Shown here: in pieces, positions 17,065-28,149 of the stretch | Position numbering within the stretch: position 1 is the stretch's first letter | How the letters are laid out: each line of letters begins with the position of its first letter | Assembly (NCBI GenBank): GCA_963802905.1 | Contig: CAWDKH010000004.1 | Coordinates: 576,366-640,365, forward strand | DNA from: DASQFQ01 sp963802905 | Lineage (GTDB): Bacteria; Actinomycetota; Thermoleophilia; Solirubrobacterales; Solirubrobacteraceae | Direction: 5' to 3' | Length of the DNA stretch: 64,000 nucleotides | Translations under genes and position numbers: made by a program | Notes under the pieces: generated by a model | Database searches by the model: none | Told to the model about the DNA's origin: nothing | The model's input: only the letters and a program-made list of their open reading frames with translations

Positions 17065-18210
17065 ATGCCTGAAGCCGTCATCGTCGACGCCGTGCGCACC
17101 CCGATCGGGCGCGCGGTCAAGGGCTCGCTCAAGGACGTCCGTGCGGACGACCTCGCCGCGCTGCCGCTCAAGGCGCTCGTGGAGCGCAACCCGGAGGTCG
17201 ACTTCGGCGAGACCGACGACCTGATGATGGGCTGCGGCTTCCAGGCCGGCGAGCAGGGCTACAACATCGGCCGCAACGCGCTGCTGCTGTCGGGGATCGA
17301 TCATCACGTCCCCGCCACGAGCGTCAACCGCTTCTGTGCCTCCTCGCTGCAGACGATCCGCATGGCGTTCCACGCGATCTCGGCCGGCGAGGGCGATCAG
17401 TACATCGCCGCCGGCGTCGAGGCCGTCTCGCGCTTCGGGGCGGACAACTTCCAGTTCCACCCGCAGCTCGACGGCTCCGAGGACTCGCTGTTCAACGTCT
17501 ACATCCCGATGGGCCTGACCGCCGAGAACGTGGCCGAGCGCTGCAACGTCTCGCGCGAGTCGCAGGACGAGTGGGCCGCCACCTCGCAGCAGCGCGCGGT
17601 CGCCGCCCGCGAGTCGGGCCACTTCGACCGCGAGATCGTCCCGGTGCAGACGCCCGACGGCGAGGTCACCAAGGACGACGGCCCGCGCCCCGGCACGACG
17701 GTCGAGAAGCTCGCCGAGCTCAAGCCGGCGTTCAAGCCCGACGGCACCGTGACCGCCGGCAACGCCTGCCCGCTGAACGACGGCGCCGCCGCCGTGCTCG
17801 TCATGTCCGCCGAGAAGGCGGAGAAGCTGGGCCTCAAGCCGCGCGCCCGCATCATCGCCTCGTCGGTCGCCGCCATCCGCCCGGAGATCATGGGCCTCGG
17901 CCCGATCCCGGCGGTCAAGAAGGTGCTCGAGCAGGCCGGGATGACGATCGACAACATCGACGTCCTCGAGCTCAACGAGGCGTTCGCCGCCCAGGTCGTC
18001 CCGTGCCGCGACGAGTGGGGCATCGACCCCGAGAAGCTCAACCCCTTCGGCGGAGCGATCGCCCTCGGCCACCCGTTCGGGATGACCGGCGCGCGCATCA
18101 TGACCACGCTGCTCAACAACCTCGACGCGCTCGACGGCACGATCGGCCTCGAGACCATGTGCGTCGCCGGCGGCATGGGCCAGGCGATGATCGTGGAGCG
18201 GCTGAACTAG
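17065..18210 (+). CDS. acetyl-CoA C-acyltransferase (thiolase)
   Basis: 381 residues. Acyl-enzyme cysteine in NRFCASSLQT (Cys91), then ELNEAFAAQVVP, GGAIALGHPFGMTGAR (catalytic His) and the second cysteine loop CVAGGMGQA. It cleaves 3-ketoacyl-CoA in beta-oxidation, or makes acetoacetyl-CoA in reverse; degradative use is more likely because it sits behind a TetR-type palindrome. Start ATG 17065 follows CGGGAGATTTC. It probably works with the acyl-CoA dehydrogenase, the SDR hydroxyacyl-CoA dehydrogenase and the carboxyltransferase found elsewhere in this window. Confidence 0.95.
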   Translation: MPEAVIVDAVRTPIGRAVKGSLKDVRADDLAALPLKALVERNPEVDFGETDDLMMGCGFQAGEQGYNIGRNALLLSGIDHHVPATSVNRFCASSLQTIRMAFHAISAGEGDQYIAAGVEAVSRFGADNFQFHPQLDGSEDSLFNVYIPMGLTAENVAERCNVSRESQDEWAATSQQRAVAARESGHFDREIVPVQTPDGEVTKDDGPRPGTTVEKLAELKPAFKPDGTVTAGNACPLNDGAAAVLVMSAEKAEKLGLKPRARIIASSVAAIRPEIMGLGPIPAVKKVLEQAGMTIDNIDVLELNEAFAAQVVPCRDEWGIDPEKLNPFGGAIALGHPFGMTGARIMTTLLNNLDALDGTIGLETMCVAGGMGQAMIVERLN

Positions 18211-18503
18211 AGCCCCACCGCCCGGAGCTCTCGCTCGAGAGCTCCGGGCTCATCCAGGTCCCGCCACGTCACGCGGATGACGGTCCAGCCGGCGGCGTGA
18301 GCTCGACTGATCAGCTTGCGGTCGGGCCAGACGCAATCGACCTCTTCTCCTTCGATGAGGACGTTGGTCTGTGGCCGTCGGAAACGGCGGTCATTGAGGA
18401 AGGTGGCGAAGCGGGCCTCGAGGTCTCGTCGGGTGTGGGTTGGCGGCGCGAGCGTGCGGACACCCCCGATGGTGCCGACCCAAACGCAACAGAACTCACC
18501 CAC
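18207..18503 (-). pseudogene. DUF559 (Vsr-like endonuclease fold) remnant with internal deletion
   Basis: 98 residues. The start of the fold is present (TRRDLEARFATFLNDRRFRR, then NVLIEGEEVDCVWPDRKLI) and so is its end (AAGWTVIRVTWRDLDEPGAL). The two join directly. The roughly 25 residues that normally lie between them, carrying the EVDGxxxH-type segment and the RDRxRD helix, are missing, so the nuclease core is gone. It overlaps the thiolase stop by 4 nt. It is probably a decayed gene. Confidence 0.7.
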
Positions 18504-18525
18504 TCAATGCCGATTTAGACGCCAA

Positions 18526-18987
18526 TCACTCCCCCAACACCTTGATGACCAGCCGCTTGTCCCGCCCCCCATCGAACTCGGCGTAGAACACGGCCTGCCA
18601 CGGCCCGAGATCAAGCCGTCCCTCAGTCACCGGAACCACCACCTGGTGATGGACCAGCAGGTTCTTCCAGTGAGCGTCGCCGTTGTCCTCGCCGCCGCGG
18701 TGGTGGCGGAAATCGCCCGGGTCGGGGCTCAAGCCCGAAGCGACCTCGTTCGCCGGCTCCTTCCACGACGGCGGCGCGAGCTTGTCGAGCCACTCGAGCG
18801 TGTCCTCGAGGATGCCCGGCTCGTCGTCGTTGATCCACACGCCGGCGGTGATGTGCATGGCGCTCACGAGCACCATGCCCTCGCGGATGCCGGACTCGGC
18901 CACCGCGTCGGCGACGTCGTCGGTGATCCGCACGAACTCGCGGCGGCGGTCGGTGTTGAACGTCCGGTAGACGGTGTGCGCAGTCAT
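18526..18987 (-). CDS. YjbQ/UPF0047 family protein
   Basis: 153 residues from ATG 18987; ATG 19002 would add five residues and leave 2 nt to the divergent gene. The family signature is complete: GMVLVSAMHITAGVWINDDE, NGDAHWKNLLVHHQVVVPV and LDLGPWQAVFYAEFDGGRDK. The conserved His residues bind metal. YjbQ proteins have weak thiamin-phosphate-synthase activity, and their physiological role is unsettled. It is divergent from the SDR at 19005. Confidence 0.92.
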   Translation of the reverse strand: MTAHTVYRTFNTDRRREFVRITDDVADAVAESGIREGMVLVSAMHITAGVWINDDEPGILEDTLEWLDKLAPPSWKEPANEVASGLSPDPGDFRHHRGGEDNGDAHWKNLLVHHQVVVPVTEGRLDLGPWQAVFYAEFDGGRDKRLVIKVLGE

Positions 18988-19004
18988 CCCGGCATGATGC
19001 ACGC

Positions 19005-19733
19005 ATGGACCTGGGACTGACCGGCCGCACCGCGGTCGTGACCGGCGCGAGCCGTGGGATCGGCGCGGCGACGGCGCGCATGCTCGAGGACGAGGGCGCG
19101 CGCGTGCTCGCCGTCTCGCGCTCCGACGGGATCGACGTGACCGCGCTCGACGCCGCCGAGCGGATCTCCCAGCGGCTCGGGGGCGCGCCGGACATCCTCG
19201 TCAACAACGCGGGCACGAGCTTCGCCAGGCCGCTCGACGAGCTGACCGAGGAGGACTGGCAGTCGCAGTGGGAGCTCCACGTGATGGCCTCGATGCGCCT
19301 GATGCGCGCGTTCGCCCCCAAGATGGCCGAGCACGGCTGGGGCCGGATCGTCAACGTCACCTCGAGCGCCGGCAAGCGCCCCTCGCTCACCAACGCCGCC
19401 TACTCGGTGACGAAGGCCGCCCAGTCCTCGCTCTCGCGCGTGTTCGCCGACACCTACGGCGCCAAGGGCGTGCTCGTGAACTCGGTTGCGCCGGGGCCGG
19501 TGGCATCCGAGCTGTGGATGGACGAGGGCGGGCTCGCCGACCAGACCGCCGGCGCGCGCGGGCTCTCGCGCGAGGAGTCGATCGAGCTGCAGGCGTCAAA
19601 GACGACGCTCGGGCGCTTCGGCACGCCGGAGGAGATCGCGGCCGTCGTCGTCTTCCTCTGCAGCGAGCGAGCGGCCGACGTCACCGGCGCCAACTGGTCG
19701 GTCGACGGCGGCACGGTTGCAACCATCGTCTGA
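19005..19733 (+). CDS. short-chain dehydrogenase/reductase (SDR)
   Basis: 242 residues of classical SDR layout: the cofactor motif TGASRGIGAATARML, ILVNNAGTSF, the catalytic Ser in VNVTSSAGKRPS, YSVTK with Tyr and Lys, then NSVAPGPVAS and the C-terminal VTGANWSVDGG. The cofactor loop (LAVSRSDGIDV) lacks a clear acidic NAD discriminator, so NADP use is possible. The substrate is unknown. It is followed 19 nt later by the PAAR gene. Confidence 0.92.
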   Translation: MDLGLTGRTAVVTGASRGIGAATARMLEDEGARVLAVSRSDGIDVTALDAAERISQRLGGAPDILVNNAGTSFARPLDELTEEDWQSQWELHVMASMRLMRAFAPKMAEHGWGRIVNVTSSAGKRPSLTNAAYSVTKAAQSSLSRVFADTYGAKGVLVNSVAPGPVASELWMDEGGLADQTAGARGLSREESIELQASKTTLGRFGTPEEIAAVVVFLCSERAADVTGANWSVDGGTVATIV

Positions 19734-19752
19734 AGCGGAGACAATCGCCCCC

Positions 19753-20040
19753 ATGCCTCCCGCAGCTCGCGTCGGCGACATGCACACCTGCCCGATGGTC
19801 ACGGGCGTGGTGCCGCACGTCGGCGGCCCGATCCTGCCGCCCGGGGCGCCGACCGTGCTGATCGGCGGGATGCCCGCCGCCCGCATGGGCGACATGTGCA
19901 CCTGCGTCGGGCCGCCCGACCCGATCATCCTCGGCTCGAGCAAGGTCATGATCAAGGGACAGCCCGCCGCCCGCATGGGTGACTCGACCGCCCACGGTGG
20001 CGTGATCGTCCTGGGCTTCCCGAAGGTCATGATCAGCTAG
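19753..20040 (+). CDS. PAAR-domain spike-tip protein (orphan)
   Basis: 95 residues from ATG 19753. It shows the PAAR pattern of short metal-binding turns and beta hairpins: AARVGDMHTCPMVTG, GPILPPGAPTVLIGGMPAAR, MGDMCTCVGPPDPI, GQPAARMGDSTAHGG, ending VLGFPKVMIS. The His and Cys residues (DMHTC, MCTC, TAH) fit the tip metal site. PAAR proteins cap the VgrG spike of contractile injection systems and T6SS. The injection-system operon at 44-64 kb has VgrG directly followed by gp25 with no PAAR gene between, so this gene 24 kb away is the likely tip. It forms a short transcription unit with the SDR and ends at a hairpin. Confidence 0.9.
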   Translation: MPPAARVGDMHTCPMVTGVVPHVGGPILPPGAPTVLIGGMPAARMGDMCTCVGPPDPIILGSSKVMIKGQPAARMGDSTAHGGVIVLGFPKVMIS

Positions 20041-20043
20041 CAA

Positions 20044-20061
20044 GCTGGACCAAGGTCCAGC
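20044..20061 (+). terminator. hairpin after the PAAR gene
   Basis: GCTGGACC AA GGTCCAGC, perfect 8-bp arms, begins 3 nt after the PAAR stop codon. No T-run follows, so termination is probable but not certain. Confidence 0.55.
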
Positions 20062-20203
20062 AGACGGGACTCTGACCCCGGGTTAGTGTCGCTCTCGGGT
20101 GGGCTCGCCGCCTTCGGACCGGTCCCGGCGAGATCGCGAACGGCCTGCCTCCCCGCTGCCGCCCTCGCGTCACCCGCCGGCGCGTGTGGCGCAGCGGGGT
20201 CTT

Positions 20204-21918
20204 TCAGGCCGGGACGGGCGCCTCGTCGCGCTCGACCATCGCCGCGTAGCGGCCGCCGCGGGCGAGCAGCTCGGCGTGGGTGCCGCGCTCGACGATCTCG
20301 CCGTGGTCGAGGACGATGATCTGGTCGGCGCCGCGGACGGTCGACAGCCGGTGCGCGATCACGATCGTGGTGCGGCCCTCTTCGAGCCGCACGAGTGCCT
20401 CCTCGACCGCGCGCTCGGTCTGCACGTCGAGCGCGCTGGTCGCCTCGTCGAGCACGAGCACGGGCGGGTTGCGCAGGACGGTGCGCGCGATCGCGATCCG
20501 CTGCTTCTCGCCGCCGGAGAAGCGGAAGCCGCGCTCGCCGACCACCGTGTCGTAGCCGTCGGGCAGTGCCGCGATCGTCTCGTGGATCTGGGCGGCGCGG
20601 GCGGCGTCCTCGATCTCCTCGTCGGTCGCGTCCGGCCGCGCGAAGCGCAGGTTCTCGCGCACGGAGGCGTGGAACAGGTAGGTCTCCTGCGAGACGACGC
20701 CGACCACCTCAGCAAGTGAGGCGAAGCTCAGCTCGCGGATGTCGACCCCGTCGATCCGAACAGTGCCCTCAGCCGGGTCGTACAGGCGAGCGGCGAGGTA
20801 GCCGAGCGTGGTCTTGCCCGACCCCGTCTCGCCGACGATCGCCGTCCGTGTGCCCGCGGGGACCTCCAAAGAGATGTCCCGCAGCGTCCAGGCCTCCTCG
20901 TCGTACCGGAACGACACATCCTCGAAGCGCAGTTCGCCCAAGGGAGCCGAAAGCGAACGGGTCCCCGGGTGGATATCGACGTCGAGGTCGAGGTACTCGA
21001 ACACGCGATCGAACAGCGCGGTCGAGGTCTGGACATCGACCACCACGTTGAGCAGCGACGAGATCGGCCAGAACAGCCGCGTCTGCAGCGTCGTGAAGGC
21101 GACCACCGTGCCGATCGAGATCGCGCTCGGCGACAGCCCCGCGAACAGGTAGACGAGCGCGGGCATGACCGCGAACGAGGTCTGAATCGAGGCCATCGTC
21201 CAGCGCCCCGCCATCCGCGAGCGGACCTCGAGGTCGGCGAGCCGCTCGGACTCGCCCGCGAAGCGGTCGGCCAGCTCGGCCGAGCGGCCCATCGACTTGC
21301 CGAGCAGGATGCCCGACACGCTCAGCGACTCCTGAACCAGCGACGAGATGTCGGCCATCGCGCCCTGCTTCGTCGCGGTGATCGCCTTGCGCTTGGCGCC
21401 CACGCGCCGCGAGAGGAAGACGAAGAACGGCAGCACCGCCAGCGAGAACAGCGCCAGCCGCCAATCCAACAGGAACATCGCGACGACGCTCGCCACCACG
21501 GTCGTCACGTTGGAGACGATCGAGGTCGCGGTCGTGGTCACCACGGTCTGCACGCCGCCGATGTCGTTGGCGATGCGCGACTGGATCTCGCCGGTGCGCG
21601 TGCGCGTGAAGAACGCGAGCGAGAGCCGCTGGAGGTGGCGGTAGACCTTCGCGCGCAGGTCGTGCATGACGCGCTGGCCGACGACGTTGGAGAGCCAGGT
21701 CTGCGCGACGCTGAGCACGCCGGTCGCCACCGAGATGCCGATCATCCCCCCGACCAGGATCAGCAGCAGGTCGCGGTCCTTCTCCGGGATCGCCTCGTCG
21801 AGGATGTCCCGGAGCAGGAACGGCGACACCATCCCGAGCCCGGCCGAGAGGGCGATTAACGCCAGTACCGCGGCCAGACGGCCGCGGTACGGGCGGAAGA
21901 GTCGGGCAACCCGCCGGG

Positions 21919-21922
<4 letters not shown>
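20204..21922 (-). CDS. ABC exporter, fused membrane and ATPase domains (ABCB/MsbA type)
   Basis: 572 residues, a half-transporter that should dimerise. Six TM helices span about 15-300, with the intracellular-loop phrase FFTRTRTGEIQSRIANDI. The ATPase domain has Walker A VGETGSGKTT, the Q-loop VSQETYLFHASVREN, signature FSGGEKQRIAIAR, Walker B PVLVLDEATSALD and the H-loop AHRLSTVRGAD. The substrate (lipid, peptide or drug) cannot be assigned. The start overlaps the Lon stop by 4 nt, so it is probably in the lon transcript. The 160 nt between its stop and the PAAR hairpin holds no gene I can see. Confidence 0.93.
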
Positions 21923-24198
<2,276 letters not shown>

Positions 24199-24237
24199 GC
24201 AGGCTTGCCCTTCCATAGCCACTTACGAATAGTGGGC

Positions 24238-24266
24238 ATTGTAGACGCAGGTCGTTGCATAGACAA
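24238..24266 (-). promoter_or_regulatory. vegetative (sigma-70/SigA-type) promoter of lon
   Basis: On the minus strand TTGTCT, then exactly 17 nt, then TACAAT; five of six -10 bases match the consensus. Predicted start about 24230, roughly 32 nt before ATG 24198. No HspR-type inverted repeat was seen nearby. Confidence 0.8.
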
Positions 24267-24325
24267 GGACCTAGGGCAAAGATCTTAGTCCGGGCGACTG
24301 AGATCGGCCGTGGCAGGGGCCAGCG

Positions 24326-24456
24326 AACGTCAACGGCGGCTGGGTAGGGGTGGGTTTCGGGGCGTGTGGTCACTTGGTGGCACCTATTCCGACCAAAGTG
24401 ACCACACCCCCGCCACCACCACCCGAACCCTTCTCCTCACCAGCCGCCGTTGACTT
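24326..24456. repeat. long intergenic palindrome, type B, copy 1
   Basis: Outer arms share GTCAACGGCGGCTGG with its complement at the far end. The type-B core pairs GTGTGGTCAC (from 24364) with GTGACCACAC and carries a CACCTATTCCGACC loop region. It lies between the SDR stop (24484) and the lon promoter. It is about 90% alike to the copy at 36448-36581 by eye and shares only its outer arms with the type-A copies. Confidence 0.93.
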
Positions 24457-24483
24457 TCAACGGCGCTGCCGCGAACGCCCGAC

Positions 24484-25237
24484 CTAGCGCGGCGCCATGC
24501 GCAGAGCGCCGTCGAGCCGGATGACCTCGCCATTGAGCATCGGGTTCTCGACGATGTGCGCCGCCAGCGACGCGTACTCCTCCGGCGTGCCGAGCCGGTG
24601 CGGGTGCGGGACCGACGCCCCGAGCGCCTCGCGGGCCTCCTCCGGCAGCGCCGCGAGCAGCGGCGTGTCGAACAGGCCGGGGGCGATCGTGCACACGCGC
24701 ACGCGAGCGCTCGCGAGGTCGCGCGCGGCGGGCAGCGTCATCCCGACCACCCCGCCCTTCGAGGCGGCGTAGGCGATCTGGCCGATCTGGCCGTCGTAGG
24801 CGGCGATCGAGGCGGTGTTGACGATCACGCCGCACTCGCCGCCGTCGTCGGCCTCGTTGGCGAGCATCGACGCCGCCGCGAGGCGCAGCACGTTGAACGT
24901 GCCGATCAGGTTGACCGTGACCGTGATCCGGAACGGCTCGAACTGGTGCGGCCCGCGCTTGCCGGCCACCTTCTCGGCCCAGCCGACGCCGGCGCAGCAG
25001 ATGGAGATGCGCAGGTTCTCGCCGGCGGCGCCGACCGCGGCCTCGACCTGCTCGGGCTCGGTGACGTCGCAGCTGACGAACTTGGCGTCGAGCTCGCCGG
25101 CCAGCGCCTCGCCCTTCTCGGCGTTGAGGTCGGCGATGGTGACCTGCGCGCCCGCCTCGCGCCAGCCGCCGCGCGGTGGCCGCTCCCAGCCCCGACGCGC
25201 CGCCGGCCACCAGGGCGTTGGCTCCCTCGATCTGCAT
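24484..25237 (-). pseudogene. 3-hydroxyacyl-CoA dehydrogenase type II-like SDR, frameshifted
   Basis: The frame from ATG 25237 gives MQIEGANALVAGGASGLGAA. Near 25165-25180 the homology moves one frame over, to REAGAQVTIADLNAEKGEAL, and continues to the end (IVNTASIAAYDGQIGQIAYA, SKGG with the catalytic Tyr and Lys, PGLFDTPLL, NPMLNGEVIRLDGALRM). The C-terminal half matches the HSD10/type II hydroxyacyl-CoA dehydrogenase pattern very well, which points to NAD-dependent beta-oxidation. The indel lies in a GCC/GCG-rich stretch and may be a sequencing error. The total is about 250 residues, the family norm. Confidence 0.85.
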
Positions 25238-25248
25238 GGCGCCGGAAC

Positions 25249-25902
25249 CTACACGCTGTAGCGCAGGTAGAGCTCTCCGTCGGCGGTCGCGACCGAGCGC
25301 AGCTGCAGCCGCGCGTCCGTGCCCGGGGCGACGATCGCCGGGCCGTCCTCGCCCGAGACGACCGGCGCGACCGTGAGGAAGAGCTCGTCGAGCAGGCCGT
25401 CGTCCAGCAGCGCGCGGTTCAGCGTCGGCCCGCCCTCGCACAGCAGCCGCTCGACCCCGCGCGCCCGCAGGTCGGCGAGCACGTCGGGCAGCGCCTCGAT
25501 GGCCACGGTCTCGATCTCGGCCGCCACCGGCGGCGGCTCGGTCTCCGCACGCGAGTAGACGAGCACGCGCTGGCCCTCCGCGGCGAACAGCCCCGCCTCC
25601 CACGGCAGGTCGAACGAGCGCGAGACGAGCACCGCCGGGCACGGCAGAGGGCCGTAGCCCTCGGCGCGGAGGGTCCCCGGCCCGACGATCATCGCGTCGG
25701 CGCGCCGACGCAGCGCGAGCAGCATCTGCAGGTCCTGCGGCCCGCCGAGTGCGCGCGATGTGCCGCCGAGCGTCGCCCGGCCGTCGAGCGAGGCGACCAT
25801 GATCGCGCTGACCCACGGACGGCCCTCAGGCGCCGCGGGCGAGCCGACGAGCTCGTCCGGAGTCACCGCCGCGGAGTCGGGCCAGATGCGCTCGAGGCTC
25901 AA
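25249..25902 (-). CDS. RibD C-terminal/dihydrofolate-reductase-fold reductase
   Basis: 217 residues from TTG 25902. Further upstream the frame is shadow of the divergent gene, although that start is also possible. Hallmarks are WVSAIMVASLDGRATLGG, DLQMLLALRRRADAMIVGPG, TLRAEGYGPL and LLCEGGPTLNRALLDDGLLDEL. This is the NADPH-dependent reductase domain of riboflavin biosynthesis as a stand-alone protein; many such proteins have unknown substrates. The stop is 11 nt before the SDR start, so the two may be co-transcribed. Confidence 0.88.
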   Translation of the reverse strand: MSLERIWPDSAAVTPDELVGSPAAPEGRPWVSAIMVASLDGRATLGGTSRALGGPQDLQMLLALRRRADAMIVGPGTLRAEGYGPLPCPAVLVSRSFDLPWEAGLFAAEGQRVLVYSRAETEPPPVAAEIETVAIEALPDVLADLRARGVERLLCEGGPTLNRALLDDGLLDELFLTVAPVVSGEDGPAIVAPGTDARLQLRSVATADGELYLRYSV

Positions 25903-25930
25903 GGCGCCGGCGAAGCTAGCAGGAGGTAGG

Positions 25931-26401
25931 GTGGCCGAGCCGATGGACTTCCGCCGCATCAGCACCTCGGAGATCCTGGCGGCGGTGGGCGGGCTCCTGC
26001 TCGCGATCGGGGTCTTCCTGCCCTGGTACTCGCCCAACACGGACAACCGCAACGCCAACGTGAACGGCGTCCGCGACGCGGTGTCGGCGTTCGACGCCCA
26101 CTCGATCCTGCGCTGGCTGCTGCTGGCGGCGGCGCTGGCGCCGATCGTCCTGCTCTGGATCGTCGTCCGCGACCACGAGCTGTCGTGGCCGCGCGGCGAG
26201 ATGACGGCCGTGATCGGGATCATCGCCTTCGGCCTCACCGCCTACGTCGGGATCATCGACCGGCCGGGCGAGCCCCCGAGCGAGATCAGCCTCGGTTTCG
26301 GTTGGTACATCTCGCTCTTGGGCACGATCTTGATTGCGGTCGGCGGGTCCTATCGAGCCTCGACCACTGAACGACCCCGCAAGCCACCGGGAGTGCTCTG
26401 A
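25931..26401 (+). CDS. four-TM membrane protein of unknown function
   Basis: 156 residues from GTG 25931, with AGGAGG ending 4 nt upstream; ATG 25943 is an alternative. Four hydrophobic helices start AAVGGLLLAIGVFLPWY, LRWLLLAAALAPIVLLWIVV, TAVIGIIAFGLTAYVGII and FGWYISLLGTILIAVGGSY. The first loop (SPNTDNRNANVNG) is polar and probably outside. Family not recognised. The stop overlaps the glpX start codon (TGATG), so the two are coupled. Confidence 0.78.
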   Translation: MAEPMDFRRISTSEILAAVGGLLLAIGVFLPWYSPNTDNRNANVNGVRDAVSAFDAHSILRWLLLAAALAPIVLLWIVVRDHELSWPRGEMTAVIGIIAFGLTAYVGIIDRPGEPPSEISLGFGWYISLLGTILIAVGGSYRASTTERPRKPPGVL

Positions 26402-27396
26402 TGCCACCTCGCAACGTCCCCGATCGCAACCTCGCGCTCGAGCTAGTGCGCGTCACGGAGGCGGCTGCACTGGCCGCTGGACGCTACGTCGGGCGCGGCG
26501 ACAAGGAGGCCGCAGACCAGGCCGCCGTCGACGGCATGAACGCCGTGCTCCACACGATCCACATGGACGGCATCGTGGTCATCGGCGAGGGCGAGAAGGA
26601 CGAGGCGCCGATGCTGGCCAACGGCGAGCAGGTCGGCGACGGCTCCGACCCGCAGGTCGACATCGCCGTCGACCCGCTCGAGGGAACGCGCCTGTGCGCG
26701 CTCGGCATGCCCAACGCGCTCGCGGTGATCGCACTCGCCGAGCGCGGGGCGATGTTCGACCCCGGCCCGGCCGTCTACATGGAGAAGATGGCCGGCGGCG
26801 ACGACATCGCCGACCTGCTCGACCTCGACCGGCCGCTCGGCGAGACCGTCGGGCTGGTGGCGGAGCGCAAGGGCATGGACGTCGGCGACGTGATGGTCGT
26901 CGTGCTCGACCGCCCGCGCCACGAGGAGGGCATCCGGGCGATCCGCGACGCCGGCGCCCGCGTGCGCCTCCTCACCGACGGCGACGTCGCCGGCTCGCTG
27001 CTCGCGGTCTCCCCGCGCACGCCCGCGACGCTGCTGTGGGGGATCGGCGGCACGCCCGAGGGCGTCATCTCGGCCGCCGGCATCAAGTGCATGGGCGGCG
27101 CGCTGATCGGCCGGCTGTGGCCGCGCGACGACGCCGAGCGCAAGGCCGCGGAGGATGCGGGCTACGACGTCGCCCGCATCCTCACCCACGACGACCTCGT
27201 CAAGGGCGAGGACGCGTTCTTCTCCGCCACCGGCGTCACCGACGGCGACGTGCTCCAGGGCGTGCGTTACCACGGCCCGCGCGGGGCCTCGACGGAATCG
27301 CTGGTCATGCGCACCCGCTCGGGCACCGTGCGCCGGATCATGTCGGTCCACGACCGCGACAAGCTGCGGGCGCTGACGGGCTACGCCGGCGGTTAG
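26401..27396 (+). CDS. glpX: class II fructose-1,6-bisphosphatase
   Basis: 331 residues, normal length. It shows VVIGEGEKDEAPML and DIAVDPLEGTRLCALG, the metal and phosphate site of GlpX enzymes, then KMAGGDDIADLL, GTPEGVISAAGIKCMGG and the C-terminal TESLVMRTRSGTVRRI. It dephosphorylates fructose-1,6-bisphosphate for gluconeogenesis. Actinobacteria usually rely on this class alone. The final 4 nt overlap the convergent gene. Confidence 0.96.
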   Translation: MPPRNVPDRNLALELVRVTEAAALAAGRYVGRGDKEAADQAAVDGMNAVLHTIHMDGIVVIGEGEKDEAPMLANGEQVGDGSDPQVDIAVDPLEGTRLCALGMPNALAVIALAERGAMFDPGPAVYMEKMAGGDDIADLLDLDRPLGETVGLVAERKGMDVGDVMVVVLDRPRHEEGIRAIRDAGARVRLLTDGDVAGSLLAVSPRTPATLLWGIGGTPEGVISAAGIKCMGGALIGRLWPRDDAERKAAEDAGYDVARILTHDDLVKGEDAFFSATGVTDGDVLQGVRYHGPRGASTESLVMRTRSGTVRRIMSVHDRDKLRALTGYAGG

Positions 27397-28148
27397 TCCC
27401 GCGTCATCCAGAGCACGATCGCGGCCACGCCCGCGAGCCCGGCCGCGGCGAGCGCGGCGAGCCAGCCCCACGGCGTCTCGCCGACCGTGATGGCGCCGTC
27501 GCTCTCCCGGCGCACGCCCCGCTGCTCCTCGGAAAAGCGCCCGACCGCTGACTCCTCGAGCTCGAGCCGCGCCAGCGAGCGCAGGAAGCCGTGGGTGACG
27601 ACTACGTGGATCTTCGACTGCGTGTGCGAGTAGACGAAGCTCGTCAGCCAGGTGGCGATCGCCGGGTAGAAGCTCGCCACCTCGACCTCCACATGCACGG
27701 TCGACCAGCCCTCTTCCTCCTCCGGCATGCGCCGGACGTCGATCTCGAGGTAGCCGTTGCCACCGCGCCCGCGCGGGGAGACGAGCAGGCCGTCCTCGAT
27801 CCGCCAGCGCACGACGCCGCGGTCGCGGGCGAACTCGTACTCGGGCGCGCGGAAGCGCAACAGCACCAGCGGGCGGAACAGCAGCACGACCTGGCGCTCG
27901 TCCTCCGTGTACGTCACGCGGATCATCCCGAGCGTGACCTTCGAGAGGTACTTCCAGTACGTCCGCGCGAGTCGCTCGAGGTTCGCCTGGTTCCAGAGCT
28001 TGTCGAGCTCCTCGGCCGGGACGGTGACGTCCGCGGCCTGGATCGAGCGCACGGCGCCGTGCTCGTCCATGACCGTGTGCTCCTCGGGGTCGCGGATGAC
28101 CGCGTCCGCGACCCGGCGCTCCCGGCGGGCGTTGAGCAGGCCCGTCAT
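27393..28148 (-). CDS. conserved hypothetical protein with C-terminal membrane anchor
   Basis: 251 residues. No known family is recognised with confidence. The soluble part (1-215) is rich in beta strands, with conserved-looking phrases such as LWNQANLERLARTYWKYLSK, VVLLFRPLVLLRFRAPEY, VEVASFYPAIATWLTSF and KIHVVVTHGFLRSLARLELE. This resembles a START/SRPBCC-like shape. A single helix (GWLAALAAAGLAGVAAIVLWM) ends the protein, which is therefore tail-anchored with the bulk in the cytoplasm. It starts 1 nt after the SDR stop, so it is in one operon with it. Confidence 0.72.
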   Translation of the reverse strand: MTGLLNARRERRVADAVIRDPEEHTVMDEHGAVRSIQAADVTVPAEELDKLWNQANLERLARTYWKYLSKVTLGMIRVTYTEDERQVVLLFRPLVLLRFRAPEYEFARDRGVVRWRIEDGLLVSPRGRGGNGYLEIDVRRMPEEEEGWSTVHVEVEVASFYPAIATWLTSFVYSHTQSKIHVVVTHGFLRSLARLELEESAVGRFSEEQRGVRRESDGAITVGETPWGWLAALAAAGLAGVAAIVLWMTRD

Positions 28149-28149
28149 C

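Noticed and set aside
20062..20203. Possible small gene or RNA between the PAAR hairpin and the ABC exporter
   Set aside because: Only low-quality frames, no start with a ribosome site and no convincing RNA fold.
24199..24300. HspR/HAIR heat-shock operator in front of lon
   Set aside because: No CTTGAGT-n7-ACTCAAG-like repeat could be found; only a vegetative promoter is visible.
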